NCBI GenBank assembly: GCA_963713355.1
Contig: CAVQLK010000005.1
Span: forward strand, 62,001-126,000
Direction: 5' to 3'
Source of the DNA: FEN-1219 sp963713355
GTDB lineage: Bacteria > Pseudomonadota > Gammaproteobacteria > Steroidobacterales > Rariloculaceae
Length of the DNA: 64,000 bases
Made by a program: the position numbers and the translations under genes. A model generated the notes under the pieces. That model saw only the letters and a list, made by a program, of their open reading frames with translations. It was not told where the DNA came from and did no database searches. Shown one piece after another: positions 30,574 to 39,584 of the stretch (its first letter is position 1; each line of letters opens with the position of its first letter).

Positions 30574-32300
30574 ATGGCCGCCTCATCGTCCGCCTCCTCG
30601 CGCGCGCTGCTCCTGCTCGCCGCCGCCGCCTTCGGCTGGGGACTGATCTACCTGGCGCTCGTGCTCGGCAGCGACCACGTCGACGATCGCGGGCTCACCG
30701 CGGCGCTCGGGCTGCTGGTCGGATGGTCGTTCACCGGGACCGGCCTGTTCGCCTGGTGGCGGCGGCCGGGAAACCGCACCGGCGCCCTGATGGCGGCTGC
30801 GGGCTTCGCATGGTTCGCGAGCGGGGTGAGCGCGGCCGACGACGACGTCGTCTTCACGATCGGAATCGCTCTGGACGCACTGTTCCCGGCGTTCCTCGGG
30901 CACCTGCTGCTCGCGTTCCCGACCGGCCGGTTGCAGACACGCGGCGAACGCACGGTCGCCGCCGCCGCGCTACCTCACGGTCACCGTCCTCCAGGTGCCC
31001 GCGCTGCTGTTCGAGGAGGACGCGCGCAACGTGCTCGTGATCGAGCCCGACCAGCGGCTCTCCGACGTGCTCGACGCGGTCCAGTACGCCGCCGCGTTGG
31101 GCGTCGTCGTCTCGACCGCGGTGCTGCTCGTGCGCCGCTGGGGCGCGGCCACGGCCGGCCCAGCGCCGCACCGTCGCCCCCGTGCTGTGGACGGGCGGCG
31201 CGGCGTTCGCCGCGTTCATGCTCGCCACGGGCTTCGACGCGGCGGGCAGGCAGGTGGACGCGCTCGATTGGCTCGCCGAGGCGCTCGTCGCGACCGTGCC
31301 GTTCGGCTTCCTGGCCGGCCTGCTGCGCAGCCGGCTCGCGCTCGCGACGGCGGTGACGGGCCTCGTGCGCCGGCTCGGCGAGGCGCCCGAGCCGGGAGCG
31401 CTGCGGGCGGCGCTCGCGGAGGCGCTCGACGATCCCTCGCTCGCGCTCGCCTACTGGCTCGCGGATTCCGAGCGGTTCGTCGACGCGGAGGGCCGCGCGA
31501 TGACGCTTCGCGAGCGGACGTGGACCGCGGTCGAGCTCAACGGGCGCCGGATCGGAGCGATCGTCCATGACCCGTCGCTGGCGGACGAGCCCGAGCTCGT
31601 CGCCGCCGCCGGCGCGGCGGCGGCGCTGGCGCTCGAGAACCAGCGCCTGTCCGCCGAGCTCCGCGCCCGGATCGACGAGCTCCGGACCTCGCGGGCGCGC
31701 CTGGTCGAGGCCGGCGACGCCGAACGCCGGCGGCTCGAGCGCAATCTCCACGACGGAGCCCAGTCGCGCCTGGTCTCGCTCGCGATGAAGCTCCGGCTGG
31801 CGCACCGGCGGGCGCAGGACGATCCCGAGCTGGCGGCGCTGCTGGACGAGTCGAGCGCCGAGCTGCAGGCGAGCCTCGACGAGCTGCGCGAGCTCGCCCG
31901 CGGCATCCATCCGGCCGTGCTCACCGATCGCGGTCTCGGACCGGCGCTGGAGACGCTGGCGAATCGCGCGACCGTGCCGGTCGAGATCGGGGGCGACGTG
32001 CCCGAGGACCTGCCCGCGCCGGTCGCGACCGCCCTCTACTTCGTCGCGTCCGAGGCGCTCGCGAACGTCGCGAAGTACGCGAGCGCCGCGCACGTGACCG
32101 TGACGCTCGAGCGCGGCGCGGATCGGATCGCCGTGGTCGAGGTCGCCGACGACGGCGTCGGCGGCGCGGACGTCACGTGCGGCTCGGGCCTGCGCGGGCT
32201 TGCGGATCGCGTGGCCGCGCTCGACGGCCGGCTCGACGTGGACAGCCCGCGCGGCGCCGGAACCCGGTTGCGCGCCGAGATCCCCCTGGACCCTGGCTAG
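30574..32300 (+). CDS. NarL-type sensor histidine kinase, two frameshifts
   Basis: About 575 codons. The N-terminal half is membrane-embedded: RALLLLAAAAFGWGLIYLAL, LTAALGLLVGWSFTGTGLFA, ALDALFPAFLGHLLLAFPTG and VTVLQVPALLFEED. A GAF-like segment (LALAYWLADSERFVDAEGRA) precedes the HisKA_3 box AERRRLERNLHDGAQSRLVS with the phospho-acceptor His. The HATPase domain has AVATALYFVASEALANVAKY (N-box), VEVADDGVGGAD and GSGLRGLADRVAALDG. Frame breaks lie near 30970 and 31165. ATG 30574 is favoured over 30544 because GACAAT lies 7 nt before it. No response regulator is adjacent, so it is an orphan within this window. Confidence 0.82.
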
Positions 32301-32303
32301 GTC

Positions 32304-33662
32304 CTAGAGCAGCCCGGCGGGCAGCGGACAGGCGTAGCCCCAGCGCTTGCTCGGCGTCCCCCAGGCCGTGCCCGCGCCGAGCTCCGCCTCGCTCGTCGGC
32401 TTCTTCCTCGGCTTCATCCCCGTGTCCGGGCGCTCGATGTGCAGCACGTCGAGACCAGACGTCGTGTCGAGCCCGTAGACGGTCTCGCGGTCCGGGTCGG
32501 TCGGCGCGAAGTACGCGCCCCAGAACGTGCCCTGGGTGACGTGATAGCCGACCTGTTGGATGTCGCGCGGGTTCGAGATGTCCATGAAGCGGACGCCCTG
32601 GTCGTACCACCCCTGGGCGAGCAGGCCACCGTCGACCTCGAACCAGTGCGCCGAGCAGTTCGCCGTCGCCGGTGAGCGCCCGGTGAGGTTGGCCAGCTCG
32701 TTGAGCTCGGTCGTCCAGAGGTCGAGCAGCACCAGCTTGATCGAGCCGTCCGCGTTGCGCTCGCCCGTGATGCGCCACGTCTGCAACGAGCCCTGGCCCT
32801 CGCAGGTCGGCTTCGCGTAGTCCTCCTCGGTGATCGCCAGCACGTTGCCGAGCCCGGCGCTCTTGGCACGGCTCACGCGGCCGCTTTCGGAGACGTTGAT
32901 CGACGTGCGCTTCATGTTGTGGTGGAGGAAGTCGAGCGGCCCGGAGCCGTCGTCGCCCGGCAGGCCGCCGCCGCTGTTGACGATGCTCGGGTCCGAGCGG
33001 TAGAGCAGCCGCGGTGCGAGCGGGTCGGTCGTGTCGTAGCCGAACGTGCCGTCCTCGCCCGTGACCCAGGCGATCCCCGACGCGTCGATCTCGACGTCGT
33101 GGGTGAAGCCCTCGCCGGGCAGCGGCACGACGCCCGCCTTGCGCGGATTGTCGAGGTCGCGGATGTCGTACACGGTCAGGCCCTCGCTCGTGCCCGTCGT
33201 GTAGAGGTAGTCGCAGCCCTGGATGCAGTTGGCGATGTGGCCGTTGTCGGAGTTGTCCTCGCCGACGAGCGGCACGTTGGTCGGCAGCGCGGTGCGGATG
33301 CTCGGGTTCGCCGGGTCGGCGACGTCGATCAGGTAGATCACCCCGACGCCGGTGAACGACGGGTCGTTGGAGATGATCAGCGTGTCGCGGCCGACGTCGA
33401 CGTCCTCGTTCTCGAGGTGCGGCAGCGCGAGCTGCGAGAGCTTGCGCGGCGCCTCCGGGACGGAGACGTCGTAGATCTGCAGGCCCGTCGCCGCGGTGAC
33501 GTACATCGTCGCGCCGTCGGGCGAGAAGCGCGCGCCGATCGCGCCCGCCGAGTCGGGCACCTTGCCCAGCAGGGTGAGGTTGTCGGATCGGAGCGCGGCG
33601 CTCGCGGGTGCGGCGAGCGTCAGGGCGAGGATCCCGGCGAGGGTTGCGATCGCGCGTTGCAT
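32304..33662 (-). CDS. Secreted LVIVD-repeat beta-propeller-like protein
   Basis: A 452-residue protein. MQRAIATLAGILALTLAAPA followed by SAALRSD is a Sec signal peptide. LVIVD-type repeats of about 40-60 residues follow: GLQIYDVSVPEAPRKLSQLA, GVIYLIDVADPANPSIRTAL, GLTVYDIRDLDNPRKAGVVP and VRFMDISNPRDIQQVGYHV, with a C-terminal GLDVLHIERPD. Such proteins are extracellular and probably form propellers for binding; no enzymatic motif is seen. There is no stop codon between the FMN reductase and this gene in the same frame, so a 790-residue fusion is formally open. I place the start at the signal peptide. Confidence 0.8.
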   Translation of the reverse strand: MQRAIATLAGILALTLAAPASAALRSDNLTLLGKVPDSAGAIGARFSPDGATMYVTAATGLQIYDVSVPEAPRKLSQLALPHLENEDVDVGRDTLIISNDPSFTGVGVIYLIDVADPANPSIRTALPTNVPLVGEDNSDNGHIANCIQGCDYLYTTGTSEGLTVYDIRDLDNPRKAGVVPLPGEGFTHDVEIDASGIAWVTGEDGTFGYDTTDPLAPRLLYRSDPSIVNSGGGLPGDDGSGPLDFLHHNMKRTSINVSESGRVSRAKSAGLGNVLAITEEDYAKPTCEGQGSLQTWRITGERNADGSIKLVLLDLWTTELNELANLTGRSPATANCSAHWFEVDGGLLAQGWYDQGVRFMDISNPRDIQQVGYHVTQGTFWGAYFAPTDPDRETVYGLDTTSGLDVLHIERPDTGMKPRKKPTSEAELGAGTAWGTPSKRWGYACPLPAGLL

Positions 33663-33700
33663 GAAGGCCATCAACGCCGGATACCCCGGAAACTTGCGGT

Positions 33701-34262
33701 TCAGGCCACTGCTGCTGACGGCCCGGACCTCGCCCTGCAGCTCGGCGAGCAGGTCCGCGAGCACCAGCTCGAGCTCGGGATCGGCGAGCCGTCCCTGCTC
33801 CGTGAACGCGTCGCCGGCCAGGCCGACCGGCAGCTCGCGGTCGATCACGCGCGCGCCGATCGCGGCGAGCACCTTGCGCAGCTCGGCCTGCGCCCAGACC
33901 GCGCCGAACAGGCCGGTGCTGGCGCCGACCACGGCGACGGGCTTGCCGCGCAGCGGGCTCTCGGCCAGCGGCCGCGAGAGCCAGTCGAGCGCGTTCTTCA
34001 GCGCGCCGGGGATCGAGTGGTTGTACTCCGGCGTCGCGAACAGCACGACGTCGGCGCGCTCGACCGCGTCCGCGAGCGAGCGCAGGCTCTCCGGGCGCGA
34101 CTCGGGTCCCTCGTCGTCGTCCGCGTCGTATGCGGGCACCGCCTTGAGGTCTTCCCACAGCTCGAGCTCCGCTCCGGGCGGCAGCAGCCTGCCCGCCGCC
34201 AGGAGGAGCTCCGTGTTGTGGGAGTCGCGGCGCAGGCTGCCCGAGATTCCCAGGACGCGCAT
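33701..34262 (-). CDS. NADPH-dependent FMN reductase-like (quinone/chromate reductase family)
   Basis: About 187 residues. MRVLGISGSLRRDSHNTELL is the flavodoxin-like phosphate loop (GSLRxxSxN). VLFATPEYNHSIPGALKNAL with DWLSRPL is the FMN-contact motif of the family, and KPVAVVGASTGLFGAVWAQA follows. It reduces FMN, quinones or metal oxyanions with NAD(P)H. The frame continues without a stop into the LVIVD gene; in the next frame a TGA at 33701-33703 would end it at the expected length, so a one-base error is likely. The ATG overlaps the yceI stop (ATGA). Confidence 0.8.
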
Positions 34263-34801
34263 CACGACTTGACGAAGAAGAGGTCGACGACCAGCTTCGT
34301 CTCGTTGGCCAGCGCGAGGCCGCCCTTGGGCAGCGGCGCGTTCCAGCTGACGCCGAAGTGCGAGCGGTCGATCGCGGCCTCGAGCTGTACGCCGACGCGC
34401 TCGTTGCCGCCCAGGTCCTCGTGGACGGGCGTCAGCTCGCCGCGGCCCTCGATCCGGCGCGTCTCGCCCTTGATCGTCAGGTCGCCGTCTACGACGAGCT
34501 GGTTGCCGTCGACCCGGAATGCCGTGGACTCGAACGTGATCGCCGGGTGGCGCTCGGTGTCGAAGAAGTCCGGCGACTGCAGGTGGGCGTGGAAGTTCGG
34601 GTCCTTGACCACGATCGAGTCGGGCGCGACGGAGCCGTACAGGCGCGGCTCGTCGCCGGTGGTGTCGAGCGTCGCCTCGTAGCGATCGAACTCGGTGCGG
34701 AACGTCGAGACCATGTACTTGATCGCGAAGCCCACGGTCGAGTGGACGGGATCGACGTTCCACGTGGCTGCAGGTAGCTGCTGCTGGATGGCGGTTGTCA
34801 T
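34262..34801 (-). CDS. YceI-family lipid-binding protein
   Basis: A 179-residue lipocalin-like protein of the YceI family, which binds polyisoprenoid or other long-chain amphiphiles. WNVDPVHSTVGFAIKYMVST is the signature start. DRYEATLDTTGD, DFFDTERHPAITFESTAFRV, VDGDLTIKGETRRIEGRGEL and AAIDRSHFGVSWNAPLPKGG follow the family order. No signal peptide is present, so it is cytoplasmic. It is transcribed with the FMN reductase (4-bp overlap), and three operator-like palindromes lie upstream. Confidence 0.92.
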   Translation of the reverse strand: MTTAIQQQLPAATWNVDPVHSTVGFAIKYMVSTFRTEFDRYEATLDTTGDEPRLYGSVAPDSIVVKDPNFHAHLQSPDFFDTERHPAITFESTAFRVDGNQLVVDGDLTIKGETRRIEGRGELTPVHEDLGGNERVGVQLEAAIDRSHFGVSWNAPLPKGGLALANETKLVVDLFFVKS

Positions 34802-34827
34802 TTGGTTGTGCTCCCCTGCGGCTCGTC

Positions 34828-34908
34828 GCGGACCGAAGTCCGCTTACTTTTCGTGAGCAAGAGTAGCGCACCGGACCGCAGTCCGCAAGTGTAACCGGAC
34901 TGTGGTCC
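34828..34908. promoter_or_regulatory. Array of three GGACN4GTCC palindromes upstream of yceI
   Basis: GCGGACCGAAGTCCGC (34828-34843), CGGACCGCAGTCCG (34872-34885) and GGACTGTGGTCC (34897-34908) are each perfect inverted repeats with a shared GGAC-N4-GTCC core. Centres are 43 and 24 bp apart. The stretch is less GC-rich than the genes around it and sits just before the yceI start, so it looks like a multi-site operator for a TetR/MarR/HxlR-type dimer controlling yceI-FMN reductase. Confidence 0.7.
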
Positions 34909-35078
34909 TACGGCTCGTCGAGCGCGGCGTCGCGGCAGTGTTCTCCGCGAGGTCGAGCAACCGCTCGTCGCCCGCGTGCGCGCGCGTGAACGCCGGCGTG
35001 CCCGAGCACCGGCGTCGTCCGCGGCGCGCAGCCGCCTCAGCGCGGCGCGGCCGTTGCGCTCGCGGCGCCGCGCGGGGA
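34909..35078. other. No convincing gene between yceI operator and biotin carboxylase
   Basis: About 170 bp with open frames on both strands. A minus-strand stretch reading AFTRAHAGDERLLDLAENTA has protein-like composition and could be the end of a lost regulator gene, but no start or family can be assigned. Confidence 0.3.
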
Positions 35079-35084
35079 TACCAT
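35079..35084 (+). promoter_or_regulatory. -10 box (TACCAT) ahead of the biotin carboxylase
   Basis: TACCAT (TANNNT) ends 10 nt before the ATG at 35095, with no Shine-Dalgarno sequence between. Confidence 0.4.
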
Positions 35085-35094
35085 CCCGCGCCGC

Positions 35095-36866
35095 ATGTTC
35101 TCCAAGGTCCTCGTCGCCAACCGCGGGGAGATCGCCGTGCGCGTGATCCGCGCGCTCGACGAGCTCGGCATCGCCTCGGTCGCCGTCTACTCGGAGGCCG
35201 ACCGCGACGCGCAGCACGTCCTGCGCGCGAGCGAGGCCTACCTGATCGGGCCGGGGCCGGCTGCGCAGTCCTACCTCGTCGTCGACAAGCTGATCGAGGT
35301 GATCGAGCGGTCGGGCGCCGAGGCCGTGCATCCCGGCTACGGCTTCCTGGCCGAGAACGCCGGCTTCGCCCGCCGGCTCGAGGAGGCGGGGATCGTGTTC
35401 ATCGGCCCGCCCGCGTCGGCGATCGAGGCGATGGGCTCCAAGACCCGGGCGCGCGAGCTGATGAAGGCGGCGGGCGTGCCGATCGTGCCCGGCACGACCG
35501 AGCCGGTCGACACGGTCGAGGACGCGGCGAAGGTGGCGAAGAAGATCGGCTACCCGATCGCGGTCAAGGCCGCGGGCGGCGGCGGCGGCAAGGGCTTTCG
35601 CGTCGCGCTCGAGCCCGACAAGCTGGCCGACGCGTTCGAGGGCGCCGCGCGCGAGGGCGAGAAGTTCTTCTCCGACCCGACCGTCTACCTCGAGCGCTAC
35701 CTGCCCGACCCGCGCCACGTCGAGGTGCAGGTGCTCGCCGACGGCCACGGCTCGGTGATCCACCTCGGCGAGCGCGACTGCTCGATCCAGCGCCGCCACC
35801 AGAAGCTGATCGAGGAGTCGCCCGCGCCGATGGTCGACGAGGCGCTGCGCGAGCGCATCGGCAAGATCGCGACCGAGGCCGCGCGCGCGGTCGACTACCG
35901 CGGCGCCGGCACGATCGAGGGGCTGCTCCGGACGGCGAGTACTACTTCCTCGAGATGAACACGCGCGTGCAGGTCGAGCACTGCGTGACCGAGGCGACGA
36001 CCGGGATCGACATCGTGCGCGAGCAGATCCGGATCGCCGCGGGCGAGCCGTTGTCGGTGACGCAGGACGAGGTCGTCCTGCGCGGCCACGCGATCGAGTG
36101 CCGGATCAACGCCGAGGACGCGTCGAAGAACTTCGCCCCGGCGCCGGGGACCGTGACGCGCTACCGCGAGCCGAGCGGGCCCGGCGTGCGCGTCGACTCC
36201 GGCGTGCTCGCGGGCTCGGAGATCACGCCGCTCTACGACCCGATGGTCGCCAAGCTGATCGTCTGGGACGCCGACCGCGAGACCGCGACCCGCCGCATGG
36301 CGCGCGCGCTGGAGGAATTCGACATCGGCGGCGTCCGCACGCTGATCCCGTTCCACAAGGCGATCATGGCCTCGGAGCAGTGGGCCCGCGCGGAGACCTG
36401 CCGGGACCTGGTCGAGGATCGCGCGTGGCTGAAGACGCTTGCATTCTCGAGCCGGCGCCGGAGAACGGCAGCGATGAGGGGGAGCCCGAGGCGGTCGAGC
36501 GTTCCTATACCGTCGAGGTGTCCGGCAAGCGCTTCGACGTCCGCGTGCTGGGTGACCCGATCGCCCCGCCCGCCGGCGGGAACGGCGCCGCGCCGGCGAG
36601 CCGCCCGCCGCGCCGAGCGCAAGTCGTCCGGCGGCGGCGCGGGCGGCGACACGCTCGCCTCCCCGCTCCAGGGAAACGTCTTCAAGGTGCTCGTCGAGCA
36701 GGGCGCCAGCGTCGAGGAGGGCGCGCTCGTCTGCATCATCGAGGCGATGAAGATGGAGAACGAGATCGCCGCCCACAAGGCGGGCGTGATCGCCGAGCTG
36801 CCGATCTCCGAGGGCGCCGCGGTCAGCGCGGGCGACACGCTGGCCGTCATCAAGACACCCGCGTAG
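35095..36866 (+). CDS. Acyl-CoA carboxylase alpha subunit (biotin carboxylase + BCCP), three frameshifts
   Basis: About 590 codons. The biotin carboxylase domain (1-450) shows KVLVANRGEIAVRVIRALDE, AVHPGYGFLAENAGFARRLE, KAAGGGGGKGFRV (ATP-grasp Gly loop), RDCSIQRRHQKLIEESPAP and YYFLEMNTRVQVEHCVTEAT. A linker with SYTVEVSGKRFDVRVLG leads to a biotinyl domain (LASPLQGNVFKVLVEQGASV, IIEAMKMENEIAAHKAG) with biotin on the Lys of EAMKM. It carboxylates its own biotin for a carboxyltransferase such as the PccB at 11.1 kb. Frame breaks lie near 35928, 36443 and at 36613. In actinobacteria such AccA3-type subunits are often shared by several carboxylases. Confidence 0.9.
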
Positions 36867-36917
36867 GGGGCGAATACCACCGCTCGACGAGCGAACGCTG
36901 GATCAGCGGATCGCCGA

Positions 36918-36936
36918 GCTCGCCGTCACGGCGAGC
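36918..36936. terminator. Candidate bidirectional hairpin
   Basis: GCTCGCC-GTCAC-GGCGAGC is a perfect 7-bp stem with a 5-nt loop in the 85-bp gap between the convergent biotin carboxylase and MBL hydrolase genes. A second small hairpin, CGCTC-GAC-GAGCG, lies about 40 bp before it. There is no U-tract. Confidence 0.4.
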
Positions 36937-36951
36937 AGCTTCGCGTGCGGC

Positions 36952-37733
36952 TCAGCTCTTCACTCGGCCGACGTTCTCGGCGTGGATCTTCTTCATCGCG
37001 CCGTTCCGCCGCGTGAGCGGCAATGGGGCGTCCACGCCGCGCTCCACCAGCGCCGACAGGTACGCGCGATCCTCGCCCAGGATCGCGAGCGCGCGCGAGG
37101 AGTCCAGCACCGCCCCGTGCCCCGGCACGACGTGGTCGGCCCGCTCGAGGAGTGGCTCCAGCCGGTCCAGGGTCGCCTGGTACGCGGACAGCGACCCGCC
37201 CGCGCGAGATCCAGGGGATCTCGACCGGCGAGAGGTAGTCGCCGCACACGAGCACCGACGGCCCACGGCACCCACAGCGCCATCCCGTCGACCGTGTGCC
37301 CGTCGGCCGGATGCAGCTCGAGCTCGCGCTCGCCCAGGGCGCAGTGCCCGGGCACCGGCAGCGCCTGCGCGCCCGGCAGCGTCAGCGGCCCGGGCCGCTC
37401 GACGTAGTGCTCCTCGTCGAACTCGCGCAGCTCGCGCTGCGCAGCGCCCGGCTCGTTGCGCAGCCGCGCGGCGCTGGACTCGGCGAGCCCGAGCGGCGCG
37501 TCCGCGAACGCGTAGCGGCCGAGCAGGTGATCCCAGTCGGCATGAGTCGCGATGCAGCCGACGACCCGGAACGACGCCTGCGCCGCGATCGCGGGCAGCA
37601 GCTCGAGCTCGTCCGGCAGCACCGGGGAATCGACGCAGAACGCCTCCTCGCCGGACTTCACGAGCGTGCACGTCGTCTGCCAGAAGCGCGACGTGACGAC
37701 GAAGACGTCGGGGTGCAGCCCGACGGCCTGCAC
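36952..37733 (-). CDS. Metallo-beta-lactamase fold hydrolase, two frameshifts
   Basis: About 261 codons. FWQTTCTLVKSGEEAFCVDS, then CIATHADWDHLLGRYAF (HxDWDH, a variant of the HxHxDH zinc motif in which the second His is replaced), VPGHCALGERELELHPADGH (metal His), VCGDYLSPVEIPW and ADHVVPGHGAVLDSSRALAI are the family strands. Similar to glyoxalase II/RNase Z-like MBL enzymes; substrate unknown. Frame breaks lie near 37258 and 37200. The start (GTG at 37733, VQAVGLHPDV) lies 5 bp past the end of the HAD gene, with which it forms an operon. Confidence 0.75.
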
Positions 37734-37737
37734 GGAC

Positions 37738-38418
37738 TCAGGCGGCGCCGAGCAGCTTGGCCGCCTCGAGGAGGGTCTTGACCTCCGCGGTCGGCTTCTT
37801 CTGGCTGGGCTCGAGCGTCTCCTTCGAGCGGTTGACCCAGATCACGGGCACCTTCGCCGCGAGGCAGGGCTCGACGTCGTAGTAGTAGCTGGAGCCGACG
37901 TGGACCCAGCCCTTCTTGCCGCCGATCCGGCGCTCGGCCTCCTTGAAGTGCGCCGGGTCCGGCTTGTAGGAGCGCACCTGCTGTGCCGTGACGACGAGGT
38001 CGAAGTCGACCTTGAAGTGGCGCCGCGTCTCGCCGAGCAGCTTGTCGTCGACGTTCGAGACCAGGCCGATCTCGAACTTCTTCGCGAAGCGGTCGAGCTG
38101 GGTGTTGGTCTCCTTGAACGGCGGCCAGCGCTTGACCGAGTCGGGCAGGAAGCCGGAGCGCGAGGGCTCGAGCGGCCATCCGAGCTGCTTGGAGATCTGC
38201 ACGGCGGTGCGGCGCAGGACCTCGGCGTAGAGCTCGTAGGACCCGCCCTTGATCTCCTGCTGGGTCTGGAGGAAGAGCGGGATCAGCTCCTCGCGCGAGA
38301 GCGTGTACCCGTCCTTCTCGGCTTCCTTGGAGAAGGCGTCGTAGGCGCCGGTCTCCCAGTCGATCAGGGTGCCGTAGACATCGAACGTGACGTGGGTGAC
38401 TTCCTTGGGGAGCGGCAT
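37738..38418 (-). CDS. HAD-superfamily hydrolase (2-haloacid dehalogenase-like)
   Basis: A 226-residue HAD phosphatase/dehalogenase-like enzyme. VTHVTFDVYGTLIDWETGAY holds motif I (DVYGTL, nucleophilic Asp). GLVSNVDDKLLGETRRHF is motif II, QQVRSYKPDPAHFKEAERRI motif III (Lys), and VHVGSSYYYDVEPCLAAKVP with VIWVNR motif IV. The cap insertion is of the C1 type, and DVYGTLxDW is typical of the type II haloacid dehalogenase branch. Substrate cannot be assigned. The ATG at 38418 is the first Met before conserved sequence. Confidence 0.88.
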   Translation of the reverse strand: MPLPKEVTHVTFDVYGTLIDWETGAYDAFSKEAEKDGYTLSREELIPLFLQTQQEIKGGSYELYAEVLRRTAVQISKQLGWPLEPSRSGFLPDSVKRWPPFKETNTQLDRFAKKFEIGLVSNVDDKLLGETRRHFKVDFDLVVTAQQVRSYKPDPAHFKEAERRIGGKKGWVHVGSSYYYDVEPCLAAKVPVIWVNRSKETLEPSQKKPTAEVKTLLEAAKLLGAA

Positions 38419-38479
38419 TGCGACGCAGCATTGTGACAGCGACGCGGCAGCGACGAGTAAGTGGCCGCCCCGCACTGCG

Positions 38480-38485
38480 TATCCT
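38480..38485 (+). promoter_or_regulatory. -10 box (TATCCT) ahead of the aminotransferase
   Basis: TATCCT (TANNNT) ends 7 nt before ATG 38493 without a Shine-Dalgarno sequence, supporting this start over the in-frame upstream extension to 38418. Confidence 0.5.
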
Positions 38486-38492
38486 GCGGGGC

Positions 38493-39584
38493 ATGTCCAC
38501 GATCTCGTTCGCCCGGGGCGCACCGTCGCTCGACATCGTCGACGTCGAGGGGCTCCGCGAGGCCGCGCAGCTGGCGTTCGACAACGACCCCGGCGGGACC
38601 GTCGCCTACGGGACCTCGGTCGGCTACGTCCCGCTGCGCGAGTGGATCGCCGAGCAGCACGGCGTCGCGGTCGAGCAGGTGCTCGTCACCAACGGCTCGA
38701 TGCAGGCGGACGCCTTCCTGTTCCAGCTGCTCGTGGGCCCCGGCGACCCGGTCGTCGTCGAGTCGCCGACCTACGACCGCACGCTGCTGAACCTGCGCAA
38801 CCGCGAGGCCGACCTGCACATGGTCGAGCTCGAGACCGACGGGATCGACACGGAGGCGCTGCGCTCGCTGCTCGAGGGCGGCGTGAAGCCGAAGCTCGCC
38901 CACGTCATCCCGAACTTCCAGAACCCCGCCGGTTACACGCTCAGCGCGGGCAAGCGCGCGGACGTGCTGCGGCTCGCCGCCGAGTACGACTTCACGATCT
39001 TCGAGGACGACCCCTACATCGCGATCCGCTTCGAGGGCGAGTCGCTGCCGACGATGCTCTCCCAGGACGAAGCCGGCAAGGTCGTCTACGCGTCGTCGTT
39101 CTCCAAGACCGTCTGCCCCGGCATCCGCGTCGGCTACCTGGTCGGTCCGCAGGCAGTGATCAAGCAGATCCAGGGAATCGCGACGAACACCTACATCTCG
39201 CCCAACATGGTCGCCCAGTCGATCGTCAACCAGTTCGCCCGCTCGGGGCGGATGGACGGCGCGATCGCGACCGTCAAGAACGCTCTGCGCGACCGCCGCG
39301 ACGCGCTCGTGGCGGCGCTCGAGCGCGAGCTGCCCGAGGCGCGCTTCACGCCGCCGTCGGGCGGCTACTTCATGTGGGTGGAGCTGCCCGAGGGCACGAA
39401 CGTCGCCGAGCTCGAGAACGCCGCGAAGGAGCGCGACGTGCTGTTCGTCAAGGGAACCGACTTCCTGCTGGAGGGCGGCGAGAACACGCTCCGGCTCGCC
39501 TACTCCGGCGTGACGCCGGAGCAGATCGACGAGGGCGTCACGCGGCTCGCCGAGGCGGCGCGCTCGGTGGGTGTCGCTGCCTGA
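38493..39584 (+). CDS. Fold-type I aminotransferase, kynurenine/2-aminoadipate type
   Basis: A 363-residue PLP enzyme. ISFARGAPSLDIVDVEGLRE, VAYGTSVGYVPLREWIAEQH, VLVTNGSMQADAFLFQLLVG, AHVIPNFQNPAGYTLSAGKR, IFEDDPYIAIRFEGESLPTM and SSFSKTVCPGIRVGYLVGP (PLP Lys in SFSK) place it with LysN/KAT II-like transaminases. Its position directly before the formamidase-like and kynureninase genes makes an aromatic substrate such as kynurenine plausible; this is context, not sequence. It overlaps the hydrolase gene by 14 bp. The frame is intact. Confidence 0.87.
   Translation: MSTISFARGAPSLDIVDVEGLREAAQLAFDNDPGGTVAYGTSVGYVPLREWIAEQHGVAVEQVLVTNGSMQADAFLFQLLVGPGDPVVVESPTYDRTLLNLRNREADLHMVELETDGIDTEALRSLLEGGVKPKLAHVIPNFQNPAGYTLSAGKRADVLRLAAEYDFTIFEDDPYIAIRFEGESLPTMLSQDEAGKVVYASSFSKTVCPGIRVGYLVGPQAVIKQIQGIATNTYISPNMVAQSIVNQFARSGRMDGAIATVKNALRDRRDALVAALERELPEARFTPPSGGYFMWVELPEGTNVAELENAAKERDVLFVKGTDFLLEGGENTLRLAYSGVTPEQIDEGVTRLAEAARSVGVAA

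Noticed and set aside
34902..35094. Upstream extension of the biotin carboxylase frame
   Set aside because: The family start is MFSKVLVANRGEIAVR at 35095 with a -10 box 10 nt upstream; the extension has no family sequence.
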